A stretch of 64,000 nt of DNA from Neobacillus massiliamazoniensis (GCF_001048695.1 NZ_CVRB01000001.1:1-64000); one strand, 5' to 3'; positions 14,899-24,325 are shown, counted from the first letter of the stretch. Numbers and translations are program-made. The notes: generated by a model from the sequence alone, not told the origin.

Positions 14899-15285
14899 AT
14901 TAGCGCTAAAACAGAGCTTAGAGTCTCTAAAAATGTAACTAATAAACGTTATTGGCGTCAAAACAGAGCTTAGAGTTTCAAAAAATGTAACTAATAAGTC
15001 TTATTAGCGTCAAAACAGAGCTCAGAGTCTCTAAAAATGTAATTAATAAGCGTTATTAGTGTCAAAACAGAGCTTAGAGTCTCTAACAATGTAACTAATA
15101 AGCCTTATTAGCGTCAAAACAGAGCTTAGTGCCTCTAAAAATGTAACTAATAAGCGTCATTGGCGCCAAAACAGAGCTTAGAATCTCCAAAAATGTCGTT
15201 AATAAGCGTCATTGTCGACAAAACATAACCGAGAATCTCCAAAAGTGTCGTCAATAAGCCTCATTGCCGAAAAAACTATGCTTTT
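14899..15285. repeat. 52-bp minisatellite between ywqB and ywqA, about 7.5 units
   Basis: Units begin AATAAGCGTTATTAGCG, continue TCAAAACAGAGCTTAGAG and end with TCTCTAAAAATGTAACT. The period is 52 bp; the first units are most alike and the last two diverge. The length is not a multiple of three and stops occur in all frames, so it is not coding. It fills most of the 600 bp between the two genes. Confidence 0.9.
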
Positions 15286-15297
15286 GTCTACAAAAAG

Positions 15298-15384
15298 GGT
15301 GTCAGGCACCACTAATGTCACAACTAATCACAACTGTCCACCCAGGGCGTACAAATGTCCACGAGCGGTGCCTGACACCCAATC
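15298..15384. repeat. Pair of opposed 13-bp dispersed elements after ywqB
   Basis: GGTGTCAGGCACC (15298-15310) and its reverse complement GGTGCCTGACACC (15367-15379) face each other about 57 bp apart and could form a long hairpin. The second is preceded by the same ACAAATGTCCACG context as at 11817. Confidence 0.8.
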
Positions 15385-15402
15385 TACAACACCCAATCCA
15401 AT

Positions 15403-17016
15403 CTACCCCTCGATCAGCTTCCCGCGCTGGCATTCTTCGTGGAAGGCCCGGAGGCGTTTGGTTCGGTCGAGCAAGGTGTTAAGGAAGTAGTGCCAGTCGT
15501 CCTGGCGCTTCATTTTTTTATATAGTGTGCGCAGTTTTTTCAGGTGGCGGACGGCCAGTTTGTAGCTTGGGCGGTTTTTTTGGTCGATTTCAGCTTGGAC
15601 TGTTTGGTGGAGGATGCCGAGCAGCACCTCAGGCTGTTCTTTTTCGACGATTTTCACTTTGCTCGACGGAAGATCGGCATAGTTTAGCCCCACGAATGCT
15701 TGGAGCTCACCCCAGCGTTCGTAGTGGCCGCGTTCAAAGAGCATGTATTCATAATCGGCAAAGCTGTAAGGCAGCGTCTGCAACAACGCGCGCTCGAACA
15801 AGTCGGTGCGGTTCGTTTCGACACAATACGGCGCTATCGTCTTCAGCGCCTCCCTAGTAAAGCCCGTGCACGAGTGGTAGCTCCGGAGCTCATCCAAATA
15901 CCCTCTGATTTTTTGTAAAAATAATTCAATCATTGTCCCGACGCGTTTCCAGGCTTTTAACTGTGTCAACTGGTCAATCCAATGAAGCATAAAAGGGGTC
16001 GCAATGTCATCCTCGATCTGCCTAAGCAAATTCAGCGCCGACTCGTCGTCACCCTGTAAATAATGCAAATGAATGCTGGCAATCAATAGCGGCACCGGAT
16101 TCTCACCCTCCCGCAAATCCTTCAGGCCGAGGCGAATCTTTTCGGTCTCTTCAGCGCGCCAAGTCTTGTTGCGAAACAACCCTGACCACAACAGGCGATA
16201 GAAGGAAATCCGCTCTTGCTCCAATCCACTGACGCACGTCAGCAAGGTAAACGTATCATCCTTTAATTTTAAAATAAATGCATCAAAATCAAACGGCAGC
16301 GATTGCACGCCGATTTTCGCTACCAAATCCTCGACATCATCGATCATTTGATGGAACAGGTGAAGGTAAGACCGCTTCACCATGTCCTCCGTATGCCCAG
16401 CCTGCTCACTCAAAACGGCAAGCTTGCGAAATGAAACAACCGTCGCGATGAGCTCATAGAGCATACGCCATTCCTGCTCAAGCGGTGCACTGGCAGAAAG
16501 TCGCCGCTCGTAAATCTCAAATAAATCAGCCACGACAAACGGGCTCATCGTCTTTTTCGTCTGCACTAGCGTATCAAAGCTGTCCTCGAAAGAACGGACC
16601 CAGCCCTCATAATCCGGCTTCAACACTCCATTTGCCTTGATCAAATCCTTTGCTTTCTGGATGCCTAAGCTCGTGAGTGACTTTTTTTCCATCATCGGTT
16701 CGCGCCACTCCTCAAGCCACTTGGTCACACTGCCTACAGTCGAAAAAGCCGCGAAAAAAACCGCTATCTTGTGCCGGCATAAGTCTTCAGCAGGGCACGA
16801 GCACTCGCTCAAGCCCAAGAAGTTGAGGTCAAGCTCAACCTTGCACGGGGTCACATCTTGGACGACAGCTGTAGCCAAATATTCGTTTATATGTAACTGA
16901 TGCACCATCCCCTGCCGGTACAGCATTAACCCCTTTTGAACGAGCCGCGCATCTTCGGTAGACGATGGGTTTAAGAGTTCTTTTATATCATCGGAAAGGC
17001 TATGTATTAACTCCAA
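15403..17016 (-). CDS. ywqB: SWIM zinc-finger protein, YwqB-like
   Basis: A 537-residue cytoplasmic protein. Residues ~73-90 carry a SWIM zinc finger: CSCPAEDLCRHKIAVFF gives the C-x-C...C-x-H pattern. The remainder is helical, TPR-like and without catalytic motifs. SWIM domains bind nucleic acid or proteins and often accompany SNF2 ATPases; the SNF2 gene lies 604 bp downstream in the same direction, so the pair probably acts together. The start is a TTG at 17016 with GGGGG 8-9 nt upstream. Length and gene order fit B. subtilis YwqB. Confidence 0.88.
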   Translation of the reverse strand: MELIHSLSDDIKELLNPSSTEDARLVQKGLMLYRQGMVHQLHINEYLATAVVQDVTPCKVELDLNFLGLSECSCPAEDLCRHKIAVFFAAFSTVGSVTKWLEEWREPMMEKKSLTSLGIQKAKDLIKANGVLKPDYEGWVRSFEDSFDTLVQTKKTMSPFVVADLFEIYERRLSASAPLEQEWRMLYELIATVVSFRKLAVLSEQAGHTEDMVKRSYLHLFHQMIDDVEDLVAKIGVQSLPFDFDAFILKLKDDTFTLLTCVSGLEQERISFYRLLWSGLFRNKTWRAEETEKIRLGLKDLREGENPVPLLIASIHLHYLQGDDESALNLLRQIEDDIATPFMLHWIDQLTQLKAWKRVGTMIELFLQKIRGYLDELRSYHSCTGFTREALKTIAPYCVETNRTDLFERALLQTLPYSFADYEYMLFERGHYERWGELQAFVGLNYADLPSSKVKIVEKEQPEVLLGILHQTVQAEIDQKNRPSYKLAVRHLKKLRTLYKKMKRQDDWHYFLNTLLDRTKRLRAFHEECQRGKLIEG

Positions 17017-17163
17017 GCGAGAAGCCCCCTTTTTAAATAGTAGAATGAAAAAACAATATGGCTACGCCACTTTTAAAAAAATCCATATTCCTTAATTATA
17101 CCCAAAAAACTGTTGTTCGAGGAGGGTGAATCTATGAAAAAAACACCTTGCTTAGCAAGGTGT

Positions 17164-18405
17164 TTAGTAAAAGCGCTTAAATCCTTCAAAATGATTTTTG
17201 AAATAGCCGGTTAAGCTCGAGATGGCAATGCCACGGTTTTCATCGGCGTGGATGAATTGGTTGTCACCAAGGTAAATGCCCACGTGGGAGATGCCCTTTT
17301 TATATGTATTTTGGAAAAAGACAAGATCCCCAGGCTGCGGCTGGTCGACATAATGGGAGCGGCTGTAGAAGCCTTCCGCAGTTGTGCGGCTTGTCGAAAA
17401 ACCAGCCTTGTTGAACACATAATAAATGAAACCGCTGCAATCAAAGCCTTTCATGCTGCTACCGCCCCAAACATAAGGGACGCCCATGACGGCTTTTGCT
17501 TCACGAATGACATCTGTCGCCAGGTTGGAGGTACCAGGCTGCCCTGTAGTTGGAACGGACTGACCTGCAATCTGCAATTTTTGCCCGACGTAGATGAGAT
17601 CGGAGACCAGGTTGTTCTGCCTTTTAATGCTGCTGACAGTAACACCGAACTGGGCGGCAATTCTTCCGAGGGTGTCACCATTTTGAACAACATAATTCGT
17701 CACCTCAGAAGGAGCGGCAGGTGGAGCAGGCGGAGCAGGTGTCGGCGGTGCTGTCACTGGAACGCTTCCTCCCGAAACCTTTAACGTTTGACCCACATAA
17801 ATCATGTCAGAGATCAGTTGGTTTTGCTGCTTCAAATCATTAACCGTACAGCCGAACTTGAGAGCGAGTGCCCCGAGAGTATCGCCGCTTTGGATGACAT
17901 AATTCGCCACCGTACCAGATGAGTCAGATGCACTAGACCCACCAGATCCACCAGGACTCGTAGGGACTGCCGGCGGTGCATCGCCATTATTCGCTACCTT
18001 CAGCTGAGTTCCTGGAAAAATAAGCGAGCTGTTCAGGTTGTTCCACTGCATTAAATCCGAGAGCTTAATCCCGAATTTATAGGCGATGCCACTAAGCGTG
18101 TCCCCGCTTACGATCGTATAAACGGAGGCAGCCGAAGCCGCTGGCGGAACTGCTGGCGGAGCTGCCGGAGGAACTAGTCCCGGCGTAGAACTTGAACCGA
18201 TTTGAAGAACCTGGTTGACGCGGATAAGGTCGGATCCAAGGTTGTTCAGTTTCTTAATATCTTGGACACTTGTTTGAAAATTCTTCGCAATCTGCGAGAG
18301 CGTGTCCCCTTTTTGAACCGTGTAAGTGCTGGCGGAAGCCGCTCCTGCATATGTAGACGATAGGATTGCAACGGTTGCCACCGCAGATACGACTTTTTTC
18401 TTCAT
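17164..18405 (-). CDS. LysM-NlpC/P60 peptidoglycan endopeptidase
   Basis: A 413-residue secreted autolysin (LytE/LytF/CwlS type). A signal peptide (residues 1-~26, ending ASAS) is followed by four LysM repeats at about 27-70, 94-137, 167-210 and 234-277, each with a YTVQKGDTLSQIA-like core and separated by Pro/Ser/Gly linkers. The NlpC/P60 domain (~295-413) has the catalytic Cys in FDCSGFIYYVF and His in SHVGIYLG, with a following His in FIHADE. Such enzymes cut the D-Glu-mDAP bond of peptidoglycan. ATG at 18405 has GGGGTGAT at suitable spacing. It is divergent from the exopolysaccharide operon. LytE and LytF differ in LysM number, so no symbol is given. Confidence 0.93.
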   Translation of the reverse strand: MKKKVVSAVATVAILSSTYAGAASASTYTVQKGDTLSQIAKNFQTSVQDIKKLNNLGSDLIRVNQVLQIGSSSTPGLVPPAAPPAVPPAASAASVYTIVSGDTLSGIAYKFGIKLSDLMQWNNLNSSLIFPGTQLKVANNGDAPPAVPTSPGGSGGSSASDSSGTVANYVIQSGDTLGALALKFGCTVNDLKQQNQLISDMIYVGQTLKVSGGSVPVTAPPTPAPPAPPAAPSEVTNYVVQNGDTLGRIAAQFGVTVSSIKRQNNLVSDLIYVGQKLQIAGQSVPTTGQPGTSNLATDVIREAKAVMGVPYVWGGSSMKGFDCSGFIYYVFNKAGFSTSRTTAEGFYSRSHYVDQPQPGDLVFFQNTYKKGISHVGIYLGDNQFIHADENRGIAISSLTGYFKNHFEGFKRFY

Positions 18406-18653
18406 TAACAATCACCCCAGACTATTTTTTCTCTATTTTACCACATTTATCCGCTTGTTTTTACAAAATGTAGCAATATTGTTATCGGAAAAATGGCAAA
18501 GTTGTTTAGATTCCAAAGACATAGGTCTTTTATTCTGTTTTCTAAAAAAATTCCAAAAAACCAAAAAAAAACACTTCAAATTTCTTACTTAGAGAGGTTT
18601 AATAGAATATGTTGGTTTTTATAAGACAATATACCAAAACATACGACAAATTA

Positions 18654-18662
18654 TGCTATACT
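18654..18662 (+). promoter_or_regulatory. Extended -10 promoter of the exopolysaccharide operon
   Basis: TGCTATACT is an extended -10 (TGN plus TATACT) about 42 bp before the wzz ATG. No good -35 is seen, which is compatible with activator dependence. The rest of 18406-18703 shows no gene. Confidence 0.45.
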
Positions 18663-18703
18663 AAACATGTTTTGACATACATTTAGTAGTACAGGAGGAC
18701 AAA

Positions 18704-19453
18704 ATGGAAGAAACGATTAGTTTAAAAGATCTACTTGAAACCTTAAAAAAAAGGTTCACGTTAATCCTATCGATTACATTAGTTGCCGCGATAGCAAGCG
18801 GGGTTGTCAGTTACTTTTTCATCACCCCTATATATCAAGCCTCGACGCAAATTCTGGTCAATCAATCGAAAAATAACCAAACGATGTACACTCCCAATGA
18901 GGTGCAGACAAACCTTCAATTGATCAATACATACAATGTCATTATTAAAAGCCCGGCAATCCTTGATAAAGTGGCAGAAGATCTTCATTTAAAGCTGACC
19001 ACCGTACAACTGAATAAAAAGATTACCGTTGCAAGCGAAAAGGACTCTCAGGTTATCAATATATCCGTTCAGGACTCGGATCCAAAAATGGCAGCAGATA
19101 TTGCCAACAAGATAGCAGCGGTTTTTCAATCGCAAATTTCAACAATCATGAAGGTCGATAACGTTAGCATTCTAGCAAAGGCCAATGTTGGCGACAATCC
19201 GTCACCGATTAAGCCGAAAAAAGCAATGAACGTCGCGATCGCTGTTGTTGTTGGATTAATGGCAGGTATCGGGATCGCTTTCTTGCTCGAATACTTCAAT
19301 AACACCATTAAAAACGAACAAGATGTAGAAAAAACACTCGGGCTACCGATTCTAGGGACTATTGCTCATATTGACGATCAAAAAATAGAAGAGTTAAGAA
19401 GACAGCGCGCATCAAGAATGTCAACAAGAAGGGGTGAGACTATTGACTCTTAA
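18704..19453 (+). CDS. Wzz/YveK-type polysaccharide chain-length regulator and kinase modulator
   Basis: A 249-residue membrane protein with a first membrane segment at ~18-38, an extracellular region, a Pro-containing motif (SPIKPKKAMN) and a second membrane segment at ~178-198, which is the Wzz/CapA layout. In Gram-positives this protein is separate from its tyrosine kinase and activates it; the kinase gene overlaps its 3' end. AGGAGG precedes the ATG. First gene of the exopolysaccharide operon; controls chain length and export. Confidence 0.93.
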   Translation: MEETISLKDLLETLKKRFTLILSITLVAAIASGVVSYFFITPIYQASTQILVNQSKNNQTMYTPNEVQTNLQLINTYNVIIKSPAILDKVAEDLHLKLTTVQLNKKITVASEKDSQVINISVQDSDPKMAADIANKIAAVFQSQISTIMKVDNVSILAKANVGDNPSPIKPKKAMNVAIAVVVGLMAGIGIAFLLEYFNNTIKNEQDVEKTLGLPILGTIAHIDDQKIEELRRQRASRMSTRRGETIDS

Positions 19454-20141
19454 GAAAAAAACGACGAAAACAAGTTCAAGACGGAAGCTCGTGACCATAC
19501 TCGATCCAAAATCACCGATTGCGGAGCAATATCGAACGGTTCGGACTAATATCCAATTCTCCTCCGTTGATCAGGAACTGAAAACCATTATGGTAACGTC
19601 ATCCGGCCCAGGAGAAGGGAAGTCGACGACAGCTGCCAATTTAGCAGTAGTATTTGCGCAGCTTGGAAAAAAAGTATTAATTGTGGATGCCGACCTACGT
19701 AAGCCAACCGTTCACCATACGTTTGGGATCAACACTCACATTGGTTTTTCAACGGTTTTGACCAAACAAGCTGACCTTACCAGTGCAATAGTAAAAACAG
19801 AAGAAAAGGATTTATATGTGTTACCAAGCGGGCCAATTCCCCCTAATCCATCAGAGCTGTTAAGTTCCAAATCGATGGAACAATTTATCGCCGATGTAAA
19901 AACCGTATTCGACTATATTATTTTCGATACGCCGCCATTGTTAGCGGTCGCTGATCCACAAATTCTGGCAAATCAGTGTGATGGTGCCATTTTGGTGGTG
20001 TATAGTGAAAAAACCGTACGAGAGCATGCCGTAAAAGGCAAAGAAATGCTTGAAAATGTGAAAAGCAAGCTGCTTGGGGTCGTTTTAAACCATAAAGAAC
20101 TACAAAAAAATGATTATTATTATTATTATGGGAACAAGTGA
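19443..20141 (+). CDS. BY-kinase (CpsD/CapB/YwqD-type tyrosine kinase)
   Basis: A 232-residue bacterial tyrosine kinase. Walker A SGPGEGKSTTAANLA, Walker A' VLIVDADLRKPT and Walker B YIIFDTPPL are present, and the C-terminus has a Tyr cluster (DYYYYYGNK) that is autophosphorylated in this family. It works on the cytoplasmic face with the Wzz partner. I prefer the TTG at 19443, behind AAGGGGTGA, giving an 11-nt overlap with wzz; a GTG at 19434 lies within that site. Phosphorylation state controls polymer assembly and, in Bacillus, UDP-glucose dehydrogenase activity. Confidence 0.93.
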   Translation: MTLKKKTTKTSSRRKLVTILDPKSPIAEQYRTVRTNIQFSSVDQELKTIMVTSSGPGEGKSTTAANLAVVFAQLGKKVLIVDADLRKPTVHHTFGINTHIGFSTVLTKQADLTSAIVKTEEKDLYVLPSGPIPPNPSELLSSKSMEQFIADVKTVFDYIIFDTPPLLAVADPQILANQCDGAILVVYSEKTVREHAVKGKEMLENVKSKLLGVVLNHKELQKNDYYYYYGNK

Positions 20142-20229
20142 CAAATTTCGACACCTTTTGCCATTTTCTTTGTGTTATAATCTGAAAGTCCTATGAAAAT
20201 TATCCTATTTCGGAGAGAGTGTAGCGAAA

Positions 20230-20994
20230 ATGATCGATTTACATTGTCACATCCTGCCTGGAATTGACGACGGGGCACCAAATTTGTCAGAAAGCATCAG
20301 AATGGCCAAGAAAGCTGTCGAACAAGGAGTACACACCATCGTCGCAACACCGCATCATATGAATAATCAATACGAAAACCGAAGGAACAGTATTCTTAAA
20401 CGAGTCGAGGAATTAAACCAAGCCCTCCTTCAAGAACAACTGAATGTAAAGATTATTCCCGGACAGGAAGTGCGGGTATATGGAGAGTTGGTCGAAGACT
20501 TTCTTACTGGGGAGATTCTGCCGATCAATGATAGTCCATATGTACTAGTTGAATTTCCATCCAGCCAAGTCCCACGCTACACGGAAAAACTTTTTTACGA
20601 CATGCAGTTAAATGGACTGATTCCGATTATTGTGCATCCGGAGCGCAACCAGGAAGTGATCGAACATCCGAATCTCCTCTACCGCCTTGTGGAGAAGGGG
20701 GCGTTCACGCAGATCACGGCTGCTAGCCTCTGTGGTGATTTTGGAAAAAAAATCAAGCAATTCTCCCAGCAATTAATCGAGGCTAACTTGACTCATTTTA
20801 TTGCCTCAGATGCTCATAATACGAGCAATCGAACCTGTCGAATGCGAGAAGCGTTTGATATCGTTCAAAAGAAGTATGGCAATGAAATGCTGTATATCTT
20901 CCAAGAAAATGCAGAAATTGTGTTAGAAGGCGGTCATCTATATAAGGAAGTACCTGAGCGAATTCAAAAAAAGAAATTCTTCAAACTATTCTAG
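20230..20994 (+). CDS. PHP-type protein-tyrosine phosphatase, CpsB/YwqE family
   Basis: A 254-residue metal-dependent phosphatase of the PHP superfamily. The metal ligands are visible in order: DLHCHILPGIDDG, ATPHHMN, GQEVR, VHPERNQ and ASDAHN. It removes phosphate from the BY-kinase and its targets. The gene follows the kinase by about 90 bp in the standard order wzz-kinase-phosphatase. No ideal ribosome site, but GGAGAGAG precedes the ATG. Confidence 0.94.
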   Translation: MIDLHCHILPGIDDGAPNLSESIRMAKKAVEQGVHTIVATPHHMNNQYENRRNSILKRVEELNQALLQEQLNVKIIPGQEVRVYGELVEDFLTGEILPINDSPYVLVEFPSSQVPRYTEKLFYDMQLNGLIPIIVHPERNQEVIEHPNLLYRLVEKGAFTQITAASLCGDFGKKIKQFSQQLIEANLTHFIASDAHNTSNRTCRMREAFDIVQKKYGNEMLYIFQENAEIVLEGGHLYKEVPERIQKKKFFKLF

Positions 20995-21054
20995 TCAAAG
21001 CAGCTAAGTTTTTCCCAAAAGTTGTATGATACATCTATTCAAGTAGTGAACTTG

Positions 21055-21175
21055 AACGGCGAGGCTTCCTGTCCGTTATCCATGGGGGCACTCGATCATG
21101 CTGTGGGTCCCGCTTTCGGGACCTTAGATGCAGGTCGTCGAGAGCATGATGTGAGGATGGGTTAGATGCCCAATT
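21055..21175 (+). ncRNA. EAR: EAR (eps-associated RNA) antitermination element
   Basis: About 120 nt of GC-richer, structured sequence inside the exopolysaccharide operon. CTCGA (21091-21095) pairs with TCGAG (21138-21142) and the next TCATGCT (21096-21102) with AGCATGA (21143-21149); the order A-B-A'-B' makes a pseudoknot. GGTCCC/GGGACC (21106-21111, 21118-21123) forms a hairpin between them, and GGGCA/TGCCC close the element. In B. subtilis the EAR element lies in the eps operon just before epsC and makes RNA polymerase ignore downstream terminators. The position (before an EpsC homologue), size and the strong terminator just after it agree. The identity is by recall, not alignment. Confidence 0.75.
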
Positions 21176-21187
21176 TATAAAAACCTT

Positions 21188-21248
21188 AAATATCTAATGA
21201 AAGTACAGGTGTCACGACACATGAGTTTCCATTAGGTATTTATTTTTT
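21188..21248 (+). terminator. Strong intrinsic terminator between EAR and the epsC-like gene
   Basis: AAATATCTAATG (21188-21199) pairs with CATTAGGTATTT (21230-21241), with an inner GTGTC/GACAC stem, followed by seven T. A terminator within an operon, directly after EAR, is what the antitermination model predicts. Confidence 0.85.
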
Positions 21249-21301
21249 TGTCAAAATACTTTAAAGGTACAAGTATATTTGAACATGTTTATAGAGAGAT
21301 A

Positions 21302-23146
21302 ATGTGGGGGAATGATGAATTGTCATATAAAGCTCGCCTTTTTACATTAGGAATATTAGATTCCTTACTGATTTTTTGCGCTTATTACTTAGCTTATTTT
21401 CCGTTACAGCCCTCTATCCCTGATCCTGATTGGGAGGAAATGGCTCTGTGTTTGTTCGCCCTTTTAGCCAGCTATCATTTCTTTGCGAGCTTTTACCGGC
21501 TGTATAACAAGGCATGGGAATATGCAAGTGTCGGCGAGTTAGTTTCGATTGTGAAAGCTATTACTTTTTCAGTCCTAATCACTGCCCTTATACAGTACAT
21601 AGGCCATTTGACGATTTATTTGGGAGCATTACTGACGACTTGGATGATTTATGTCATCTTGATAGGTGGTTCTAGAATTGTTTGGAGGCTGTTCCGGGAT
21701 AGTTATTTAAAGCAGGATACGAGCAAAAAGAGAACGCTTATTATAGGAGCGGGTGCTGCCGGCAGAATGGTAGCTCGTCAATTAGTGACAAATGCGAAGG
21801 CAGAGCTTCGTCCTATTGCATTTATCGATGATGACCCATTTAAGCACAAGCTGCACTATCTGAATATCCCAATTGTCGGGAGTACCCAGCAAATTCAGGA
21901 GGCGGTCACAACCCTCAATATTGACTATATCGTGATTGCTATTCCCTCTTTGAAGCCAAAAGGGTTGAACCGAATTTTTGATGAATGCTCCAAAACAAAA
22001 GTCAAAACGCAAATCATTCCGAAGCTCGAGGATCTGATGACAGGGAAAGTGTCGGTCAATCAATTCCGTGATGTGCAGGTCGAGGATTTACTAGGAAGAG
22101 AACCGGTAGAGTTAGATATTGCGAGTATTTCAGAATACATAGCTGGAAAAACTGTATTAGTCACAGGGGCGGGTGGATCCATCGGTTCGGAAATTTGCCG
22201 ACAGATTTCTACGTTTCATCCACGAAAAATGGTTTTAGTCGGCCATGGGGAAAACAGTATCTACCATATTAATATGGAACTCCGCAAACAGTGCCAAAAC
22301 GAAATCGAAATTGTTCCGGTCATCGGCGATGTTCAAGACCGGGGAAGAATGTTTGAAGTGATGGAAGAGCATCGACCAGATGTCGTCTACCATGCAGCAG
22401 CCCATAAACATGTCCCTTTAATGGAGTACAATCCGAAAGAAGCAGTTAAGAATAATATTTTCGGAACGAAAAATGTGGCGGAAGCGGCGGATACCTTTGG
22501 TGTTGGGACATTTGTGCTGATTTCCTCGGATAAAGCGGTCAATCCCACCAATGTGATGGGGTCAACGAAGCGATTTGCCGAATTGATTATTCAAAGCTTA
22601 GCACAAACAAGTAAAACAAAGTTTGTCGCTGTTCGGTTCGGAAATGTCCTTGGCAGCCGCGGAAGCGTGATTCCGTTATTTAAGAAACAAATCATGGCGG
22701 GTGGACCGGTGACCGTTACCCATGAAGAGATGACGCGTTATTTTATGACGATCCCTGAAGCCTCACGCCTCGTTATCCAATCAGGTGCATTAGCAAGAGG
22801 TGGCGAGATTTTTGTGCTCGATATGGGCGAGCCGGTGAAAATAGTCGATTTAGCGAAAAACTTGATCAAGCTCTCAGGCTATACGATAGAAGAAATCGGA
22901 ATCAACTTTACGGGACTGCGACCCGGCGAGAAGATGTACGAAGAGCTTTTAAATGAAAATGAAATCCATCCTGAGCAGGTTTTCCCAAGCATCCATATTG
23001 GAAAAGCCAGAGTCATTCAAACCGAAGTATTAAGCAAGCTAATTGCTCGATTATTGGATCTGTCTGAGAATGAATTGCATGAGACGCTGATTGATGTTGC
23101 CAATAATCAGTACGATTACTCTTCTTTAATGGAAATAGCAAATTAA
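21302..23146 (+). CDS. Membrane-anchored UDP-HexNAc 4,6-dehydratase, EpsC/PglF family
   Basis: About 614 residues: four N-terminal membrane helices, a first Rossmann domain (IIGAGAAGRMVARQL) and a C-terminal SDR domain (VLVTGAGGSIGSEICRQI). The catalytic segment SSDKAVNPTNVMGSTK has Met in the Y-x-x-x-K position, as in PglF/FlaA1-type dehydratases that make UDP-4-keto-6-deoxy-GlcNAc. The frame is open from a TTG at 21248, but that codon lies in the terminator T-run. I take ATG 21302, which follows GAGAG and fits family N-termini; this is not certain. It should feed the aminotransferase and GNAT genes downstream. Confidence 0.9.
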   Translation: MWGNDELSYKARLFTLGILDSLLIFCAYYLAYFPLQPSIPDPDWEEMALCLFALLASYHFFASFYRLYNKAWEYASVGELVSIVKAITFSVLITALIQYIGHLTIYLGALLTTWMIYVILIGGSRIVWRLFRDSYLKQDTSKKRTLIIGAGAAGRMVARQLVTNAKAELRPIAFIDDDPFKHKLHYLNIPIVGSTQQIQEAVTTLNIDYIVIAIPSLKPKGLNRIFDECSKTKVKTQIIPKLEDLMTGKVSVNQFRDVQVEDLLGREPVELDIASISEYIAGKTVLVTGAGGSIGSEICRQISTFHPRKMVLVGHGENSIYHINMELRKQCQNEIEIVPVIGDVQDRGRMFEVMEEHRPDVVYHAAAHKHVPLMEYNPKEAVKNNIFGTKNVAEAADTFGVGTFVLISSDKAVNPTNVMGSTKRFAELIIQSLAQTSKTKFVAVRFGNVLGSRGSVIPLFKKQIMAGGPVTVTHEEMTRYFMTIPEASRLVIQSGALARGGEIFVLDMGEPVKIVDLAKNLIKLSGYTIEEIGINFTGLRPGEKMYEELLNENEIHPEQVFPSIHIGKARVIQTEVLSKLIARLLDLSENELHETLIDVANNQYDYSSLMEIAN

Positions 23147-23443
23147 TATACATAATAAAGTTCGTTACTAGTAGAAGTTTATTGTCTGATTTTCGTTTTT
23201 AAAAAATGGTATAAATAGATTTTTTTTCTTATATTAATTATTTTCGGAAAATAGAATCAAAGGTTTAGTAATTGAACCGTAGTTTTTGCAAATCTATTTT
23301 TGGTCAGGATGTTTTGAAGCGTAACACATTACTTGAAACAACTGAACAATATTTAAGCAGTAACCAATTAATACATAAAAAAATAATCCGATAAAGTAGA
23401 CGTCTTTTGTCTACTAGTCGTTTTTATAAAGGTGGAATAAAGA
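23147..23443 (+). other. Intergenic region before gtaB with a leader hairpin
   Basis: AT-rich, no gene. GTAGAC (23396-23401) and GTCTAC (23409-23414) form a hairpin followed by a T-rich tract just before the gtaB ribosome site (AAAGGTGG), so it might attenuate transcription. Confidence 0.4.
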
Positions 23444-24325
23444 ATGAAAAAAGTTAAAAAAGCGATTATCCCTGCAGCAGGATTAGGAACAAGATTCCTT
23501 CCGGCAACGAAAGCGATGCCGAAAGAAATGCTGCCGATTGTCGACAAACCAACGATCCAATATATTGTCGAAGAAGCGATTGCATCAGGAATTGAAGATA
23601 TTATCATCGTCACCGGTAAAGGGAAACGAGCCATCGAAGACCATTTCGATTTAGCACCAGAGCTGGAACAAAATCTATTAGAAAAAGGCAAGCTAGATTT
23701 ATTGGAGAAGGTCCAATATTCTTCCAATCTAGTTGATATTCACTATATTCGCCAGAAAGAACCAAAAGGTTTGGGACATGCCGTCTGGTGTGCCCGGAAC
23801 TTTATTGGTAACGAACCATTTGCGGTTCTTCTCGGCGATGATGTTGTTCAAAGTGAAACACCTTGTTTGAAACAACTGATCGATGTATATGAAGAAACTC
23901 GTTCATCCGTCATTGGGGTTCAATCGGTTCCTGATGATGAAACCCATCGTTATGGGATTGTGGAGCCATCGATTCAAGTAGGAAGAAGGTATCAGGTAGA
24001 GAACTTTGTCGAAAAGCCGGCAAAAGGAACAGCCCCTTCCAATCTTGCGATCATGGGTAGATATATTCTAACACCAGAAATTTTTATGCTCTTGGAACAA
24101 CAGGAAACCGGGGCTGGCGGAGAGATTCAGTTGACAGATGCGATTCAGAAGTTGAATCAGATCCAGCGGGTATTTGCTTATGATTTTGAGGGTAAGCGAT
24201 TTGATGTTGGTGAGAAGATTGGGTATGTGAAGACTACGGTTGAGTTTGCACTGCAGCACAAAGAGTTAAAAGAGGAATTATTAACATACCTTTCCACGTT
24301 ATTGGAAAAAGAACTAGTCCGTTAG
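23444..24325 (+). CDS. gtaB: UTP-glucose-1-phosphate uridylyltransferase
   Basis: A 293-residue nucleotidyltransferase making UDP-glucose from glucose-1-phosphate and UTP. The nucleotide-binding signature [19 protein letters not shown], the [16 protein letters not shown] segment and the VEKP motif (NFVEKPAKG) are intact, and the length is that of GtaB/GalU. AAAGGTGG precedes the ATG. The product supplies UDP-glucose for the polymer and for the UDP-glucose dehydrogenase encoded at 39690. Confidence 0.95.
   Translation: MKKVKKAIIPAAGLGTRFLPATKAMPKEMLPIVDKPTIQYIVEEAIASGIEDIIIVTGKGKRAIEDHFDLAPELEQNLLEKGKLDLLEKVQYSSNLVDIHYIRQKEPKGLGHAVWCARNFIGNEPFAVLLGDDVVQSETPCLKQLIDVYEETRSSVIGVQSVPDDETHRYGIVEPSIQVGRRYQVENFVEKPAKGTAPSNLAIMGRYILTPEIFMLLEQQETGAGGEIQLTDAIQKLNQIQRVFAYDFEGKRFDVGEKIGYVKTTVEFALQHKELKEELLTYLSTLLEKELVR

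Noticed and set aside
14899..15285. Regular direct repeats that could suggest a CRISPR array
   Set aside because: Similarity covers the whole 52-bp unit with no unique spacers, and no cas genes are nearby. It is a minisatellite.
17248..17784. 178-codon plus-strand frame opposite the LysM-NlpC/P60 gene
   Set aside because: It mirrors a real gene with clear domains, and its translation has no recognisable features.
21248..21301. TTG start at 21248 for the EpsC-like protein
   Set aside because: The codon lies in the T-run of a terminator and has no ribosome site; ATG 21302 fits family N-termini better.
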